Assembly (NCBI GenBank): GCA_036752905.1
Contig: DAIORT010000004.1
Coordinates: 1 to 64,000, forward strand
Direction: 5' to 3'
DNA length: 64,000 nucleotides
Origin: UBA4877 sp002399345
GTDB taxonomy: Bacteria; Bacillota; Thermoanaerobacteria; Thermoanaerobacterales; UBA4877
The translations under genes were made by a program, and so were the position numbers. A model generated the notes under the pieces. That model had not been told where the DNA came from, did no database searches, and saw nothing but the letters and a program-made list of their open reading frames with translations. Each line of letters begins with the position of its first letter. Positions within the stretch are counted from its first letter, which is position 1. Below, one piece after another: positions 16,798 to 26,467 of this stretch.

Positions 16798-17862
16798 ATG
16801 AATGTAGCCATTATAGGAGCAGGCGTGGCCGGCCTGGCCTGTGCAAAAGAACTTAACAGATTTGGTATTATCCCTACAATATATGAGAAACGAGACAAAA
16901 AAGACCTTCCATATATGTGTAGTATGGCTGCTTTGAATATTTATTACAATAATATGGACGTATTAAGTATTTTAAGAAGGAGATATAATATAGGTATTAA
17001 TCCACTGGGGGCCATACGGCACATTGAAATATTTTCTCCACATAAGAAAGCAGCTATAGGAGGGAATCTAGGCTATTATTTTTTGCGCGGAGCATCAGAG
17101 ACATCAGTGATAAATCAGCTAGCACAAGGGATAAAAGCTAAGGTAAACTATAATATGAATGTGGACGTTGGAAAGATTAAAAACCGCTACGATTATGTAG
17201 TTATTGCTACAGGAGACGCGTCTGTATCTAAACAGATGAATCTTTGGGAAGATATTGCCAATACTTGGGCAATAGGCTCGGCTGTTATGGGTAATATGTC
17301 TGACGATACCCTTAGCGTACGGTGCGAAAGTTTTGATAAAGGATTTGGTTATATCTGCCGCATACCTATAGATAAAAGAAAATCCTCTGTATTTTTAACA
17401 ATACCGAATATGAAGGATAGTGATCTTGAATATTATCGCCGATGGCTTTTATTTAATAAAGAAAAGGACTGCGATATTTTATATAACTTTGAGCAAAAAG
17501 TAAACGTGGGAAAATTAAAGGTACATAGTTTTGATAACATATTAATTACAGGTAACTCGGGAGGTTTTTTAGATCCGTTTCTAGGTTTCGGATTTTATAA
17601 TGCCGCCGCAACTGGAACGTTAGCTGCCAGGGCAATAGCAGGAAAATTAAACTATGAAAAAGCAATAACGCCATTTAAAGAACAGCAAAGTGATCTGCTC
17701 ACCTTACGAAAGACATTTGATGGATATAAAAATAACGATATCGATAAGTTGGTTGCGGTTTTAGGTACTTACCCGGTTAAGCGCTTGATTTATGGTAAAC
17801 ATCTCAATGAGGTTAAGTTATCTTCTCTGCTTATAAGGTTTTTTAATGACGGAAACAATTAA
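16798..17862 (+). CDS. FAD-dependent oxidoreductase, geranylgeranyl-reductase-like (copy 2)
   Basis: A 354-residue paralogue of the preceding gene, aligning along its whole length: IIGAGVAGLACAKELNRFGI, DYVVIATGDASVSK, GNSGGFLDPFLGFG and a matching C-terminus (TYPVKRLIYGKHLNEVK against FPFFRRLVYSTDLNVVK). The copies are clearly diverged, so this is an old tandem duplication, perhaps acting as a pair. The central substrate-facing region differs most. ATG 16798 has AGGAGG upstream. Its last 45 bases overlap the 3' end of the GerAB gene on the other strand. One GGCCTGGCC lies in the FAD motif (16831). Confidence 0.8.
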   Translation: MNVAIIGAGVAGLACAKELNRFGIIPTIYEKRDKKDLPYMCSMAALNIYYNNMDVLSILRRRYNIGINPLGAIRHIEIFSPHKKAAIGGNLGYYFLRGASETSVINQLAQGIKAKVNYNMNVDVGKIKNRYDYVVIATGDASVSKQMNLWEDIANTWAIGSAVMGNMSDDTLSVRCESFDKGFGYICRIPIDKRKSSVFLTIPNMKDSDLEYYRRWLLFNKEKDCDILYNFEQKVNVGKLKVHSFDNILITGNSGGFLDPFLGFGFYNAAATGTLAARAIAGKLNYEKAITPFKEQQSDLLTLRKTFDGYKNNDIDKLVAVLGTYPVKRLIYGKHLNEVKLSSLLIRFFNDGNN

Positions 17863-18909
17863 AAAGATTAAGGGCAACAATACTTCCTGTGTCAAGAAAA
17901 AAAAGGGAAGTATTTTTTCTAAAAAAATTACCACTTCAGTGACATTTTCAAATGAAAGTACAGACAAGGGTATGGTTATACCTGCCAGGGGTATTAAAAA
18001 TGCTTTGTATGACTTGACATTCAAGACATATTTTAATGTGAGAGCAGCAAGGTAGAAGTATAATGCTAGTTTTATAAATATACCTCCTACCCATATTGAC
18101 ATTATTATTGCATCCAGTCTTTGTATGAAGTTGGCCAAATCGATAACCTGTACCATTTCTAACGTAGGTATCATAAGATCTGCAGTAAACTCAGCGCCAA
18201 ATATTGCAATAACCAGTGCCCCTAGTAAAAATGATACCCCCAGTAGAGTTATTGTTATCATCATACCTCTTTTTGCTTTGTCTTTATTATTTATGAATGG
18301 ATACAAGTACAGTATTATAGAGCATTCGCCCATACAGGAATAAACAGTAAGTGTACCAAGTGAAGGAGGCTTTATTCCATTTTCTAATACCGGAAGAAAG
18401 TTATCGAACTTCATATATCTGCTCGTAAATAAGGTTACAATTAAAAGGAGGAGTATACCAATCGGGAACAGAGTTTCATTAGTTCTGGCAATCACCTCTA
18501 TATCCTCGAAGGCGGCATAAATGGATACTATCGATATGGCAGCGATTAATACAACTATAGGTGTAAGAGGAAGAAAGGCCACAGACATAAGCGCACCGAA
18601 TTCTCTGCTTATTAAAGCATTATTATATATGAAAAAGAAGGTATATAATATACCTAAAAACTTGCCTATAGGCTGCCCAAATATTTTAGGAAGATATTCG
18701 GGCAGTGTCTCATTGGGAAATTTAGATGCTAATGATAGCCATATAAAGCTAGAGAATATTGTAATAATGGTTGCAATTATTACGGATATCCATCCGTCCC
18801 GCCCGGCCTGTCTTGCAATAATTGCCGGTATAAAAATATCGGTGGTAGATATCACAAAAATTATCAGCAGAAATATAGTTTGGGATACGGAGATCCTTTT
18901 TTTAGCCAT
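17818..18909 (-). CDS. GerAB-family spore germination permease
   Basis: Amino-acid/polyamine/organocation-type transporter of the endospore germination family; GerAB is the germinant-sensing inner-membrane subunit. The 363-residue product has about ten membrane spans and the family start (ISVSQTIFLLIIFVISTTDI, then PAIIARQAGRDGW). No gerAA or gerAC gene is adjacent, so this is an orphan subunit or a transporter relative. ATG 18909 (minus) is chosen over GTG 18918 because GGGTG lies six bases upstream. Its 3' end overlaps the flavoprotein gene by 45 bp. It supports a spore-forming host. Confidence 0.85.
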   Translation of the reverse strand: MAKKRISVSQTIFLLIIFVISTTDIFIPAIIARQAGRDGWISVIIATIITIFSSFIWLSLASKFPNETLPEYLPKIFGQPIGKFLGILYTFFFIYNNALISREFGALMSVAFLPLTPIVVLIAAISIVSIYAAFEDIEVIARTNETLFPIGILLLLIVTLFTSRYMKFDNFLPVLENGIKPPSLGTLTVYSCMGECSIILYLYPFINNKDKAKRGMMITITLLGVSFLLGALVIAIFGAEFTADLMIPTLEMVQVIDLANFIQRLDAIIMSIWVGGIFIKLALYFYLAALTLKYVLNVKSYKAFLIPLAGITIPLSVLSFENVTEVVIFLEKILPFFFLTQEVLLPLIFLIVSVIKKPYKQRR

Positions 18910-18964
18910 ATTATTCACCCATGTTATATACTTTTCATAATAAGGTATAAATATTCTATGTAAG

Positions 18965-18994
18965 TTATTAACAGTTTACACAGATTTATCCACA
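18965..18994. promoter_or_regulatory. Cluster of DnaA-box-like 9-mers
   Basis: TTATCCACA at 18986-18994 is a perfect DnaA box. TTATTAACA at 18965-18973 has one mismatch and GTTTACACA at 18974-18982 has two. All are on the same strand in the region between the divergent GerAB gene and ftsE. This may be DnaA-dependent regulation of ftsEX or a DnaA titration site; it is not an origin, since no dnaA/dnaN genes are near. Confidence 0.4.
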
Positions 18995-19101
18995 GAGCTA
19001 TTACCATCAATTACCAACATATTTTTTAGTATTTGAAGAAGGATTTTGATAAAAAGAGGAGAATTAAGTATATATGTAATTATGCCATTTGGAGGTTTAT
19101 T

Positions 19102-19791
19102 ATGATTGAATTTAAAAACATATCGAAAAAGTATTCTGCAAATATTATTGCACTTAATGATATAAATTTTCTTATTAAAAAGGGTGAGTTTGCGTTTCTG
19201 GTAGGTCCAAGCGGTGCGGGTAAGTCGACAATTTTAAAACTTATTTTAAAAGAAGAAAATCCATCGGAAGGTAGTATAATAGTAAATGATTATGATGTAG
19301 TAAATATGAAACCTGCAGCTATTCCTTATTATAGAAGACGGATAGGTATGGTTTTTCAGGATTATAAGTTGCTGCCTGATAAAACGGTATATGATAATGT
19401 GGCTTTTGCATTGATTGTTACAGGAGCGCATGACAATGTAATAAGGAAGAGAGTACCTATGGTTTTATCATTAGTCGGTTTATCTGACAAAGCTTATAGA
19501 TATCCGAGGGAACTGTCCGGCGGTGAGCAGCAGAGAACTGCCATAGCCAGGGCACTTGTGAACAAGCCGACTATTTTTATAGCCGATGAACCGACAGGAA
19601 ATTTAGACCCTGATACCGCATGGGGTATTATTGATTTAATCAGTGAGATAAATAGAAGAGGGACAACAGTATTGGTAGCCACCCATGCCAAAGATATAGT
19701 AACAGGCATGAGAAAACGTGTTATATCTATTGACAAAGGCAATGTTATAAGGGATCAGACAAGGGGTGTATACAGTAATGTCATTAAATAA
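19102..19791 (+). CDS. ftsE: Cell division ATP-binding protein FtsE
   Basis: ATPase of the FtsEX complex, which couples the cytoplasm to cell-wall hydrolases at the division site or, in Bacillus, to elongation hydrolases. The 229-residue product has Walker A (GPSGAGKST), Q-loop (FQDYKLL), signature (LSGGEQQRTAIARAL), Walker B (FIADEPTGNLDP) and the switch His (LVATHAKD). ATG 19102 follows GGAGG; a longer frame upstream from 19033 has no family similarity. The end overlaps ftsX. Confidence 0.95.
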   Translation: MIEFKNISKKYSANIIALNDINFLIKKGEFAFLVGPSGAGKSTILKLILKEENPSEGSIIVNDYDVVNMKPAAIPYYRRRIGMVFQDYKLLPDKTVYDNVAFALIVTGAHDNVIRKRVPMVLSLVGLSDKAYRYPRELSGGEQQRTAIARALVNKPTIFIADEPTGNLDPDTAWGIIDLISEINRRGTTVLVATHAKDIVTGMRKRVISIDKGNVIRDQTRGVYSNVIK

Positions 19792-20665
19792 CATCGAGTA
19801 TTACTTTAAAGAGGGTTTTTATAACCTCAGGCATAATAAAGTGATGGCAATAGCGTCGATAACCTCTGTTATAGCAGCTTTGTTTATGCTTGGCATTTTT
19901 TTTGCATTGATATTAAATGTTGACAATATCGCTTCTCAGGTTGAGTCACAGCTTGAGATAAGGGTATTTTTAAAAGAAGGTTTAAGTGATGAAAAGGTAG
20001 GCATGTTAAAAAGCAAGATAAAAACACTGCCGGGAATTAAGGATATAAAATATGAATCCAAGGGAACGGCATTGAATAAATTTAAAAAGCAGTTGGGTGA
20101 AAAAAAGGAACTTTTGATGGGACTTGAGAGTGATAATCCAATGCCGGCTTCTTTTATTGTTAATACTGCTTCACCAGAAAATATGGGGGGTGTTGTAAAT
20201 AAGATTAAAGAAATGGATGGGATTGATCAGGTAAAGTACGGTAAGAATGTTGTAGACAAGATTCTAAATATCACATATGTTGTACGTATAATAAGCATGG
20301 TTCTTATAGCCGTACTTAGTATTGTATCAGTGGTGATTATTTATAATACTATTCGTTCAGCCGTTTATGCCCGTCATAACGAAATTACTATAATGCGTTA
20401 TGTCGGAGCAACAGATTGGTTTATAAGATGGCCTTTTATAATTGAGGGAGCTATAATGGGGCTTATCGGTACTGTGGGGGCTTTACTAATTCTGAGAATT
20501 GGTTATTCTTATGCGGCAAAATATATGGCGGGAAGTTTGATCATGTTTGGCCTCTTGCCTGTCGGGACGATTATAGGCAATGTCTTTCCAATACTTTTTG
20601 CAATAGGCTTGGTTATTGGGACGATGGGGAGCACACTTTCAATACGCAAATTTCTTAAAGCATAA
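19778..20665 (+). CDS. ftsX: Cell division protein FtsX
   Basis: Membrane partner of FtsE; activates peptidoglycan hydrolases through its extracellular loop. The 295-residue product has an N-terminal helix (about 25-48), a large external domain (about 50-165, including SQLEIRVFLKEG) and three further spans near the C-terminus, the FtsX topology. ATG 19778 overlaps the ftsE end by 14 bp, with AAGGGGTG at 19761-19768 as ribosome site. The next gene, an EnvC-type hydrolase, is its likely activation target. Confidence 0.94.
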   Translation: MSLNNIEYYFKEGFYNLRHNKVMAIASITSVIAALFMLGIFFALILNVDNIASQVESQLEIRVFLKEGLSDEKVGMLKSKIKTLPGIKDIKYESKGTALNKFKKQLGEKKELLMGLESDNPMPASFIVNTASPENMGGVVNKIKEMDGIDQVKYGKNVVDKILNITYVVRIISMVLIAVLSIVSVVIIYNTIRSAVYARHNEITIMRYVGATDWFIRWPFIIEGAIMGLIGTVGALLILRIGYSYAAKYMAGSLIMFGLLPVGTIIGNVFPILFAIGLVIGTMGSTLSIRKFLKA

Positions 20666-20683
20666 TATAGGGGGTTATACAGT

Positions 20684-21820
20684 ATGGAGTACAAAAGACT
20701 AATATCGGCGTTTACAGTTACGGCAGTCTCAGTCACGCTTTTTATGGGGTCAGCCAGCGCCGATACACTGAACAATTATGAAAAACGAAAGCAATCGGTT
20801 GATAGTAAAATCAAAGAGACAAGGACCCAAATAACTACCGTAGATAATCAGAAGAAAAAGTATCTTCAAGATTTAAACAATATAAATTCTAAAATAAATG
20901 ATACCAACTCTCAGCTGCAAAATTTGCAATCTGAGCTTAACAAAATACAAGAGAATTGTAACAAATCGCAAGAGGAACTTAATCATGCACAAAACTCACT
21001 TAACAAAGAGGATGGTTTGTATAAAGAGAGACTGAAGGCTATGTACATAAATGGGCCGACAGGTTACATAGAGGTACTTTTAGACTCCAGCAGTTTCAGT
21101 GATTTTATTTCACGTTTGGATATGATACAGAGGGTTGTCAAGTATGATGAAGACCTTCTTAAAGAAATGAAGTCTAAAAGGGATAGTATTGAATCGGAAA
21201 AACGCAGTCTTTTATCTCAAAAGGCTGAGCTTTTATCCACTAAAAATCAAATTGATGTGAGAAAACGGGATTTAAAAAATCAGGAAACAGACAGAAGTCT
21301 GCTTGTGAGCAGACTCAGTACACAAAAAAATGAGCTTAAAGCTGACCTTGAAAAGCAGGAGAGAGAGTCGGCCGAGATAGGTAATATAATAAAGAAGTCA
21401 CAGGTACATTCAAAACTGACGTATACCGGCGGCGCAATGGGTTGGCCGGCTCCAGACTATGTTAGAATTTCCAGCCCGTACGGTTGGAGGTTTCATCCGG
21501 TACTCAACAGGAGAAAATTACATACGGGCGTAGATTTGGCTTCACCCAGCGGAAGCAGAGTTTTAGCGGCTGCGGATGGAGAGGTAATATTTGCAGGTTC
21601 ATATGGGGGTTATGGCAACGCTGTGATAATTGATCACGGCAGCGGTCTTTCCACACTTTACGGTCATAATTCAAGTCTCATGGTAGGGGTTGGAGAAAAG
21701 GTAAAAAGAGGACAACAGATAGCGAGGGTCGGAAGCACCGGTCTTGCTACAGGTCCCCATGTACATTTTGAGGTGAGAAAGAGTGGTTCACCGGTAGATC
21801 CGATGCCGTATTTGAAATAG
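20684..21820 (+). CDS. EnvC-like coiled-coil M23 metallopeptidase
   Basis: Secreted peptidoglycan hydrolase or hydrolase activator. The 378-residue product has a signal peptide (hydrophobic about 6-22, cleavage near SASA), a long coiled coil (about 30-240, rich in Gln/Lys/Asn heptads) and a C-terminal M23/LytM domain (about 260-378). The zinc ligands look complete: first His in WRFHPV, HTGVD (His and Asp), and HVHFE. It is therefore probably catalytic, unlike EnvC itself. It directly follows ftsX, which in other bacteria controls this protein class through the coiled coil. Confidence 0.9.
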   Translation: MEYKRLISAFTVTAVSVTLFMGSASADTLNNYEKRKQSVDSKIKETRTQITTVDNQKKKYLQDLNNINSKINDTNSQLQNLQSELNKIQENCNKSQEELNHAQNSLNKEDGLYKERLKAMYINGPTGYIEVLLDSSSFSDFISRLDMIQRVVKYDEDLLKEMKSKRDSIESEKRSLLSQKAELLSTKNQIDVRKRDLKNQETDRSLLVSRLSTQKNELKADLEKQERESAEIGNIIKKSQVHSKLTYTGGAMGWPAPDYVRISSPYGWRFHPVLNRRKLHTGVDLASPSGSRVLAAADGEVIFAGSYGGYGNAVIIDHGSGLSTLYGHNSSLMVGVGEKVKRGQQIARVGSTGLATGPHVHFEVRKSGSPVDPMPYLK

Positions 21821-21846
21821 GTACATACTGTACCTATTTTTTTTAT
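21815..21846 (+). terminator. Terminator after the EnvC-like gene
   Basis: A perfect 11-bp stem AAATAGGTACA/TGTACCTATTT with a three-base loop, overlapping the stop codon and followed by a T run. Confidence 0.9.
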
Positions 21847-21913
21847 TGATATTAATGTATAATCTTATAGTAGACGTAAACTTGTTTACATACATTTTTA
21901 GAGGTGATATTGC

Positions 21914-23113
21914 GTGTGGAATAAGAATATTATTAAAAATATTGCACTTGTATTGGTTGGATTTGTTGCAGCTGTAGCTTTAATGAATTTTGTGCCGCTA
22001 TCCTTACCGATCGGTTCTTCAGTTGGGAATAATGATGATTTGCAGGCATATAAAAAATTAACGACCATAAAGTCTATTTTAACCAAAGGATACGTATCCG
22101 ATGTAGATCCAAAAACATTGGATGACGGCGCCTTTAAGGGAATGACTTCCTCTCTTAATGATCCTTATACGGTTTATATGACAAAAAAAGAATACGGCGA
22201 TTTTATGACTGAGACCACAGGCAATTACGCGGGTGTCGGTTTGGTCGTATCAGCCGACGACAAGGGAAATATAGTCGTAGTGTCCCCTATAAAGGGTTCT
22301 CCTGCAGAGACTGCGGGTATCAAAGCAATGGACATAATTAAGGCGGTAGATAATAAACCTGTATCCGGGAAGAATTTGGATGCGGCAGTAGCATTGATGA
22401 AGGGCCAGGCCGGTTCCGCAGTAAAGATTACGGTAACGAGAAAGGGTACGGAAAAGCCCGTCGTTTTTGATGTAAAAAGAGATATAATAAAATTAGAGAC
22501 CGTAGGTTATGAAAAGCTTAATAATGATATAGGATATATAAGGCTCACCATGTTTGATGAACACACAGACGAAGACTTTAAAGAAGCCGTAGACAAACTC
22601 AAATCGAAAAATATGAAGGGATTGATCATCGATCTCAGGGATAATCCAGGTGGCCTGTTGGATGTATGTGTAAATATAGCCGATGAAATTCTTCCCAAAG
22701 GAACCATTGTATATACTGAATACAGAAACGGCAAGAAAGATTATAATTACTCCGATGCCAAATCGTTGGGCCTCCCGTTGGTTGTTTTGGTGAATGGCGG
22801 CAGTGCTAGTGCTTCGGAGATATTGTCCGGCGCCATAAGAGACAATAAGGCCGGTACGCTGATTGGGACTAAGACCTTCGGTAAAGGGCTTGTTCAGACT
22901 ACGCATAAATTTAATGACGGCTCCGGAATGAAATATACCATTGCCAAATACTACACGCCCAATGGAACAGATATACAGGGCAAGGGTATAACACCCGATA
23001 TAGTTGTAAACCTTCCTAAGGATTTGGAACAGAAACCAAATATTACAAGGGATCAGGATAACCAGCTCAATAAAGCTATAGAGGTTCTTGAACAGAAAAT
23101 AAGCAGCAGGTGA
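21914..23113 (+). CDS. ctpB: Carboxy-terminal processing protease (S41)
   Basis: Membrane-anchored PDZ serine protease; in Bacillus the CtpB at this locus helps activate the forespore sigma-K checkpoint. The 399-residue product has an N-terminal anchor (about 6-26), a PDZ domain (about 95-180, GSPAETAGIKAMD) and the tail-specific protease core with catalytic Ser in NGGSASASEIL and Lys in KTFGKGLVQ. It ends with a short C-terminal tail. GTG 21914 follows GAGGTGAT. The next start codon, that of the MinJ-like gene, lies five bases after the stop. The sporulation role is inferred from position; a housekeeping role is possible. Confidence 0.92.
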   Translation: MWNKNIIKNIALVLVGFVAAVALMNFVPLSLPIGSSVGNNDDLQAYKKLTTIKSILTKGYVSDVDPKTLDDGAFKGMTSSLNDPYTVYMTKKEYGDFMTETTGNYAGVGLVVSADDKGNIVVVSPIKGSPAETAGIKAMDIIKAVDNKPVSGKNLDAAVALMKGQAGSAVKITVTRKGTEKPVVFDVKRDIIKLETVGYEKLNNDIGYIRLTMFDEHTDEDFKEAVDKLKSKNMKGLIIDLRDNPGGLLDVCVNIADEILPKGTIVYTEYRNGKKDYNYSDAKSLGLPLVVLVNGGSASASEILSGAIRDNKAGTLIGTKTFGKGLVQTTHKFNDGSGMKYTIAKYYTPNGTDIQGKGITPDIVVNLPKDLEQKPNITRDQDNQLNKAIEVLEQKISSR

Positions 23114-23118
23114 TAATT

Positions 23119-24360
23119 ATGTTATCAGATTTTATTCGATTTAGCTGGCTAATAATAAAGTCTTATTCGCTCTCTTTAGTGCAGCCTATGTTTTGGGTGG
23201 TTGTTTTCTTAGTGTATTTACAATACCGCAGGACGGCCAAGATGGAAAAAGACATCCTCGGCACTGTCCAGTACCCTACGGGTGAAAGGGTACTGGATTC
23301 TATATTTTTCGGACTCATGGGCGGACTTGTAGGAAGTTTTATAATGGTTTTACTTGGAGTGACTATGGATCAATCCGGACTGGAGTATGTTTGGCCGTTG
23401 GCCATACTGCTTATGCTTATAAATCCCAGGTATATTTGTTTTTCATATGCAGGAGGTATAGTATCTCTTATAAGCCTTGTTTTTGGATATCCACATATAA
23501 ATGTTGCGGGGCTTATGGCACTGGTGGGTATACTTCACCTGATGGAAAGCCTGCTTATTTGGATTGATGGGTACAGAGGACGGCTACCTATATTTATGGA
23601 GCGCAGAGACGGCAGTATTGTCGGAGGTTTTAATCTGCAGAGATTTTGGCCGATCCCCATACTTATGCTTGTCTTGTATTCCGGCCCGTTTTTAAACAGC
23701 GGGACGGTGGAGACTCCGGGATGGTGGCCACTCATCCATTTTCCGGGTGCAACTGCAAGCTCCGTATTTGTTATTATGAATGGCATGGCGGCATTGGGGT
23801 ACGGCGATATCGTCCTCACCGAAACCCCTGAGGAAAGAAGCAGAAGCTCAGCAATCGGTCTTCTGGGATTCAGTATAATACTCATAGTCTTATCAGTGCT
23901 TGCATCAAAGAATATGGTAATGAAATATATAGCCGCACTTTTTGCTCCTATAGGTCATGAGGTGCTGATTTTATACGGAAGGCATGTGGAGGACAATGGA
24001 GAACCTCTATATGTGGCACCCGAAAGGGGTATGAGGATATTGGAAGTTATAAAGGGCGGCCCTGCCTATAAAATGGGTCTAAAACCGGGAGATATAATAC
24101 TTAATATAAACGGCGAGAGTGTCAATAACGAGACGGATTTAAGAAACTTTCTTTACAACATGACATCGCATATATATGTGAATTCGGTTAACCCGGATGG
24201 AGTTACAAGAACGTCGGAGTACACCGATCATGAGGGTATAAGCCATTTGGGTATACTCTTTGTGCCTAAAAACGAACCGCCTGCATTTACGGTTGCCGAG
24301 GCACCGTCGTTGCTCAGCAGGATATTTAATAGTATTACACATAAATTGGGCCACCATTGA
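23119..24360 (+). CDS. MinJ-like polytopic PDZ protein
   Basis: In Bacillus MinJ bridges DivIVA and MinD at cell poles and is encoded between ctpB and uvrB, the same place as here. The 413-residue product has about seven to eight membrane spans in its first 285 residues. A C-terminal PDZ domain follows at about 300-375 (RGMRILEVIKGGPAYKMGLK, PGDIILNINGE). ATG 23119 is chosen with AGGTGAT upstream. The identification relies on topology and gene order more than sequence; an unrelated PDZ membrane protein remains possible. Confidence 0.7.
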   Translation: MLSDFIRFSWLIIKSYSLSLVQPMFWVVVFLVYLQYRRTAKMEKDILGTVQYPTGERVLDSIFFGLMGGLVGSFIMVLLGVTMDQSGLEYVWPLAILLMLINPRYICFSYAGGIVSLISLVFGYPHINVAGLMALVGILHLMESLLIWIDGYRGRLPIFMERRDGSIVGGFNLQRFWPIPILMLVLYSGPFLNSGTVETPGWWPLIHFPGATASSVFVIMNGMAALGYGDIVLTETPEERSRSSAIGLLGFSIILIVLSVLASKNMVMKYIAALFAPIGHEVLILYGRHVEDNGEPLYVAPERGMRILEVIKGGPAYKMGLKPGDIILNINGESVNNETDLRNFLYNMTSHIYVNSVNPDGVTRTSEYTDHEGISHLGILFVPKNEPPAFTVAEAPSLLSRIFNSITHKLGHH

Positions 24361-24440
24361 CAATATGGAGGCCTGTTTCATTATATGTTGCCTTGTGTGA
24401 TATAATAAAATAATAGGCTAATTTAGGCGGTGGTGATTTT

Positions 24441-26438
24441 ATGGGGAAATTCAAATTAGTAAGTGATTATAAACCAAGGGGTGATCAGCCTCAGGCTATA
24501 GATAAGCTGTCCGAGGGCGTGGAAAAGGGTTTAAAGTATCAGACAATGCTCGGTGTAACAGGGTCGGGCAAGACATTTACTATGGCCAATATTATTCAGA
24601 AGGTTCAAAGACCAACCCTTGTATTGGCGCATAATAAGACACTGGCGGCACAGCTTTGTAGTGAGTTTAAGGAATTTTTCCCGGAGAATGCTGTAGAGTA
24701 TTTTGTGAGTTATTATGATTATTATCAGCCGGAGGCCTATGTGCCTGAATCTGACTTGTATATTGAAAAAGATGCATCGATAAATGATGAAATAGATAAA
24801 ATGCGGCACTCGGCTACGGCTTCATTGTTCGAAAGACGGGATGTTATCATTGTAGCCAGTGTATCGTGTATATACGGCCTGGGTGATCCTAACGATTACA
24901 AGAATCTTGTACTTTCACTGCGGCCGGGGATGACCAAGGATAGGGATGAGGTACTGAAACACCTTGTCGATATACATTATGACAGGAATGATATTGACTT
25001 TTCCAGAGGAAAGTTCAGGGTTAAAGGGGATACAGTTGAGGTCTTCCCAGCTTCATCAACCAACAGAGCTATAAGAATAGAATTTTTTGGAGATGAGATA
25101 GACAGGCTTACAGAGATAGATGTACTCACGGGTGAGATTATCGGAAATTTACGCCATGTTTCCATACTTCCCGCATCACACTATGCGACTACGAAGGAAA
25201 AATTAAAGAAAGCTATAAATAGTATTCAGGAAGAATTTGAAGGGTGGGATAAAAAGCTTAAGGACGATGGGAAAATACTTGAGGCAGAGAGACTTAAGCA
25301 GCGGACTATGTTTGACCTGGAGATGCTTCAGGAGATGGGCTACTGCAAGGGAATCGAGAACTATTCGCGGCATTTGTCGGGAAGAAAGCCGGGGAGCGCG
25401 CCATATACCCTTATAGATTATTTTCCCGATGATTATTTGCTTTTTATCGACGAATCCCATGAAACGATACCCCAGGTTAAGGCAATGTATAACGGAGACA
25501 GATCAAGGAAAGATTCTTTAGTGGAGCATGGCTTTAGATTGCCGTCTTCGTATGACAACAGGCCGCTAAAGTTTAATGAATTTGAAAAAAAGATAAATCA
25601 GGTGGTATTTACATCGGCTACCCCCGGTCAGTATGAACGTGAACATTCACAGCAGGTTGTAGAGCAGATATTAAGGCCGACGGGTCTTGTGGATCCGTCT
25701 ATTGAGGTCCGGCCGGTTACCGGTCAGATAGATGATTTGGTAGCTGAAATAAATAGGACTGCCAAAGGAGGACACAGGGTCCTTGTAACTACGCTGACAA
25801 AACGAATGGCGGAGGACCTGACCGATTATTTAAAGAATATAGGTATAAAGGTAAGATATATGCATTCGGATATAGATGCTTTAGAGAGAATGGAGATTAT
25901 CCGTGATTTAAGACTGGGCAAATTTGATGTGCTGGTTGGTATAAACCTTTTGAGAGAAGGACTGGATCTGCCTGAGGTGGAGCTGGTGGCAATCTTGGAT
26001 GCTGATAAAGAGGGTTTTTTACGGTCGGAGGTATCCCTGATTCAGACAGCGGGAAGAGCTGCACGAAATGTAAGGGGAAGGGTAATAATGTATGCGGATG
26101 TTATAACGAGAGCCATGCAAACAACCATTGATGAGACCGGCAGAAGAAGAGAGATTCAGATACGTTATAATGTTGAGAATAACATAACGCCGAAATCCAT
26201 TCACAAGGGTGTAAGAGACATACTTTCCATGACAAAGGTGAGTGAATCCGAGGGTGAGTATAAATCGGGAAAATCTAAGAGATCCCGCAAAAAGCCTGTA
26301 AATAAAGATGAGCTCAAAGTAACCGTTAGTTTTCTAGAGGATCAGATGATGGCGGCAGCAAAGGATCTTAAATTTGAAAAGGCTATTGAGCTACGGGATA
26401 AAATGATGGATCTTAAAAAGCTTCTTGCCAAGAAATAA
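24441..26438 (+). CDS. uvrB: Excinuclease ABC subunit B
   Basis: Damage-verification helicase of nucleotide excision repair, loaded by UvrA and bound by UvrC. The 665-residue product has Walker A (GVTGSGKT), the beta-hairpin tyrosines ([12 protein letters not shown]), the DESH box (FIDESHET), motif V/VI ([25 protein letters not shown]) and a C-terminal UVR motif that contacts UvrC ([20 protein letters not shown]). The usual length is kept. uvrA follows after 29 bp. I found no SOS-type GAAC-N4-GTTC box upstream. Confidence 0.98.
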   Translation: MGKFKLVSDYKPRGDQPQAIDKLSEGVEKGLKYQTMLGVTGSGKTFTMANIIQKVQRPTLVLAHNKTLAAQLCSEFKEFFPENAVEYFVSYYDYYQPEAYVPESDLYIEKDASINDEIDKMRHSATASLFERRDVIIVASVSCIYGLGDPNDYKNLVLSLRPGMTKDRDEVLKHLVDIHYDRNDIDFSRGKFRVKGDTVEVFPASSTNRAIRIEFFGDEIDRLTEIDVLTGEIIGNLRHVSILPASHYATTKEKLKKAINSIQEEFEGWDKKLKDDGKILEAERLKQRTMFDLEMLQEMGYCKGIENYSRHLSGRKPGSAPYTLIDYFPDDYLLFIDESHETIPQVKAMYNGDRSRKDSLVEHGFRLPSSYDNRPLKFNEFEKKINQVVFTSATPGQYEREHSQQVVEQILRPTGLVDPSIEVRPVTGQIDDLVAEINRTAKGGHRVLVTTLTKRMAEDLTDYLKNIGIKVRYMHSDIDALERMEIIRDLRLGKFDVLVGINLLREGLDLPEVELVAILDADKEGFLRSEVSLIQTAGRAARNVRGRVIMYADVITRAMQTTIDETGRRREIQIRYNVENNITPKSIHKGVRDILSMTKVSESEGEYKSGKSKRSRKKPVNKDELKVTVSFLEDQMMAAAKDLKFEKAIELRDKMMDLKKLLAKK

Positions 26439-26467
26439 GTAAGTTTAAATCTGAGGTGAAAAGTTGA

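Noticed and set aside
24361..24440. Search for an SOS (LexA) box upstream of uvrB
   Set aside because: No GAAC-N4-GTTC or clear variant found in the 80-bp gap.
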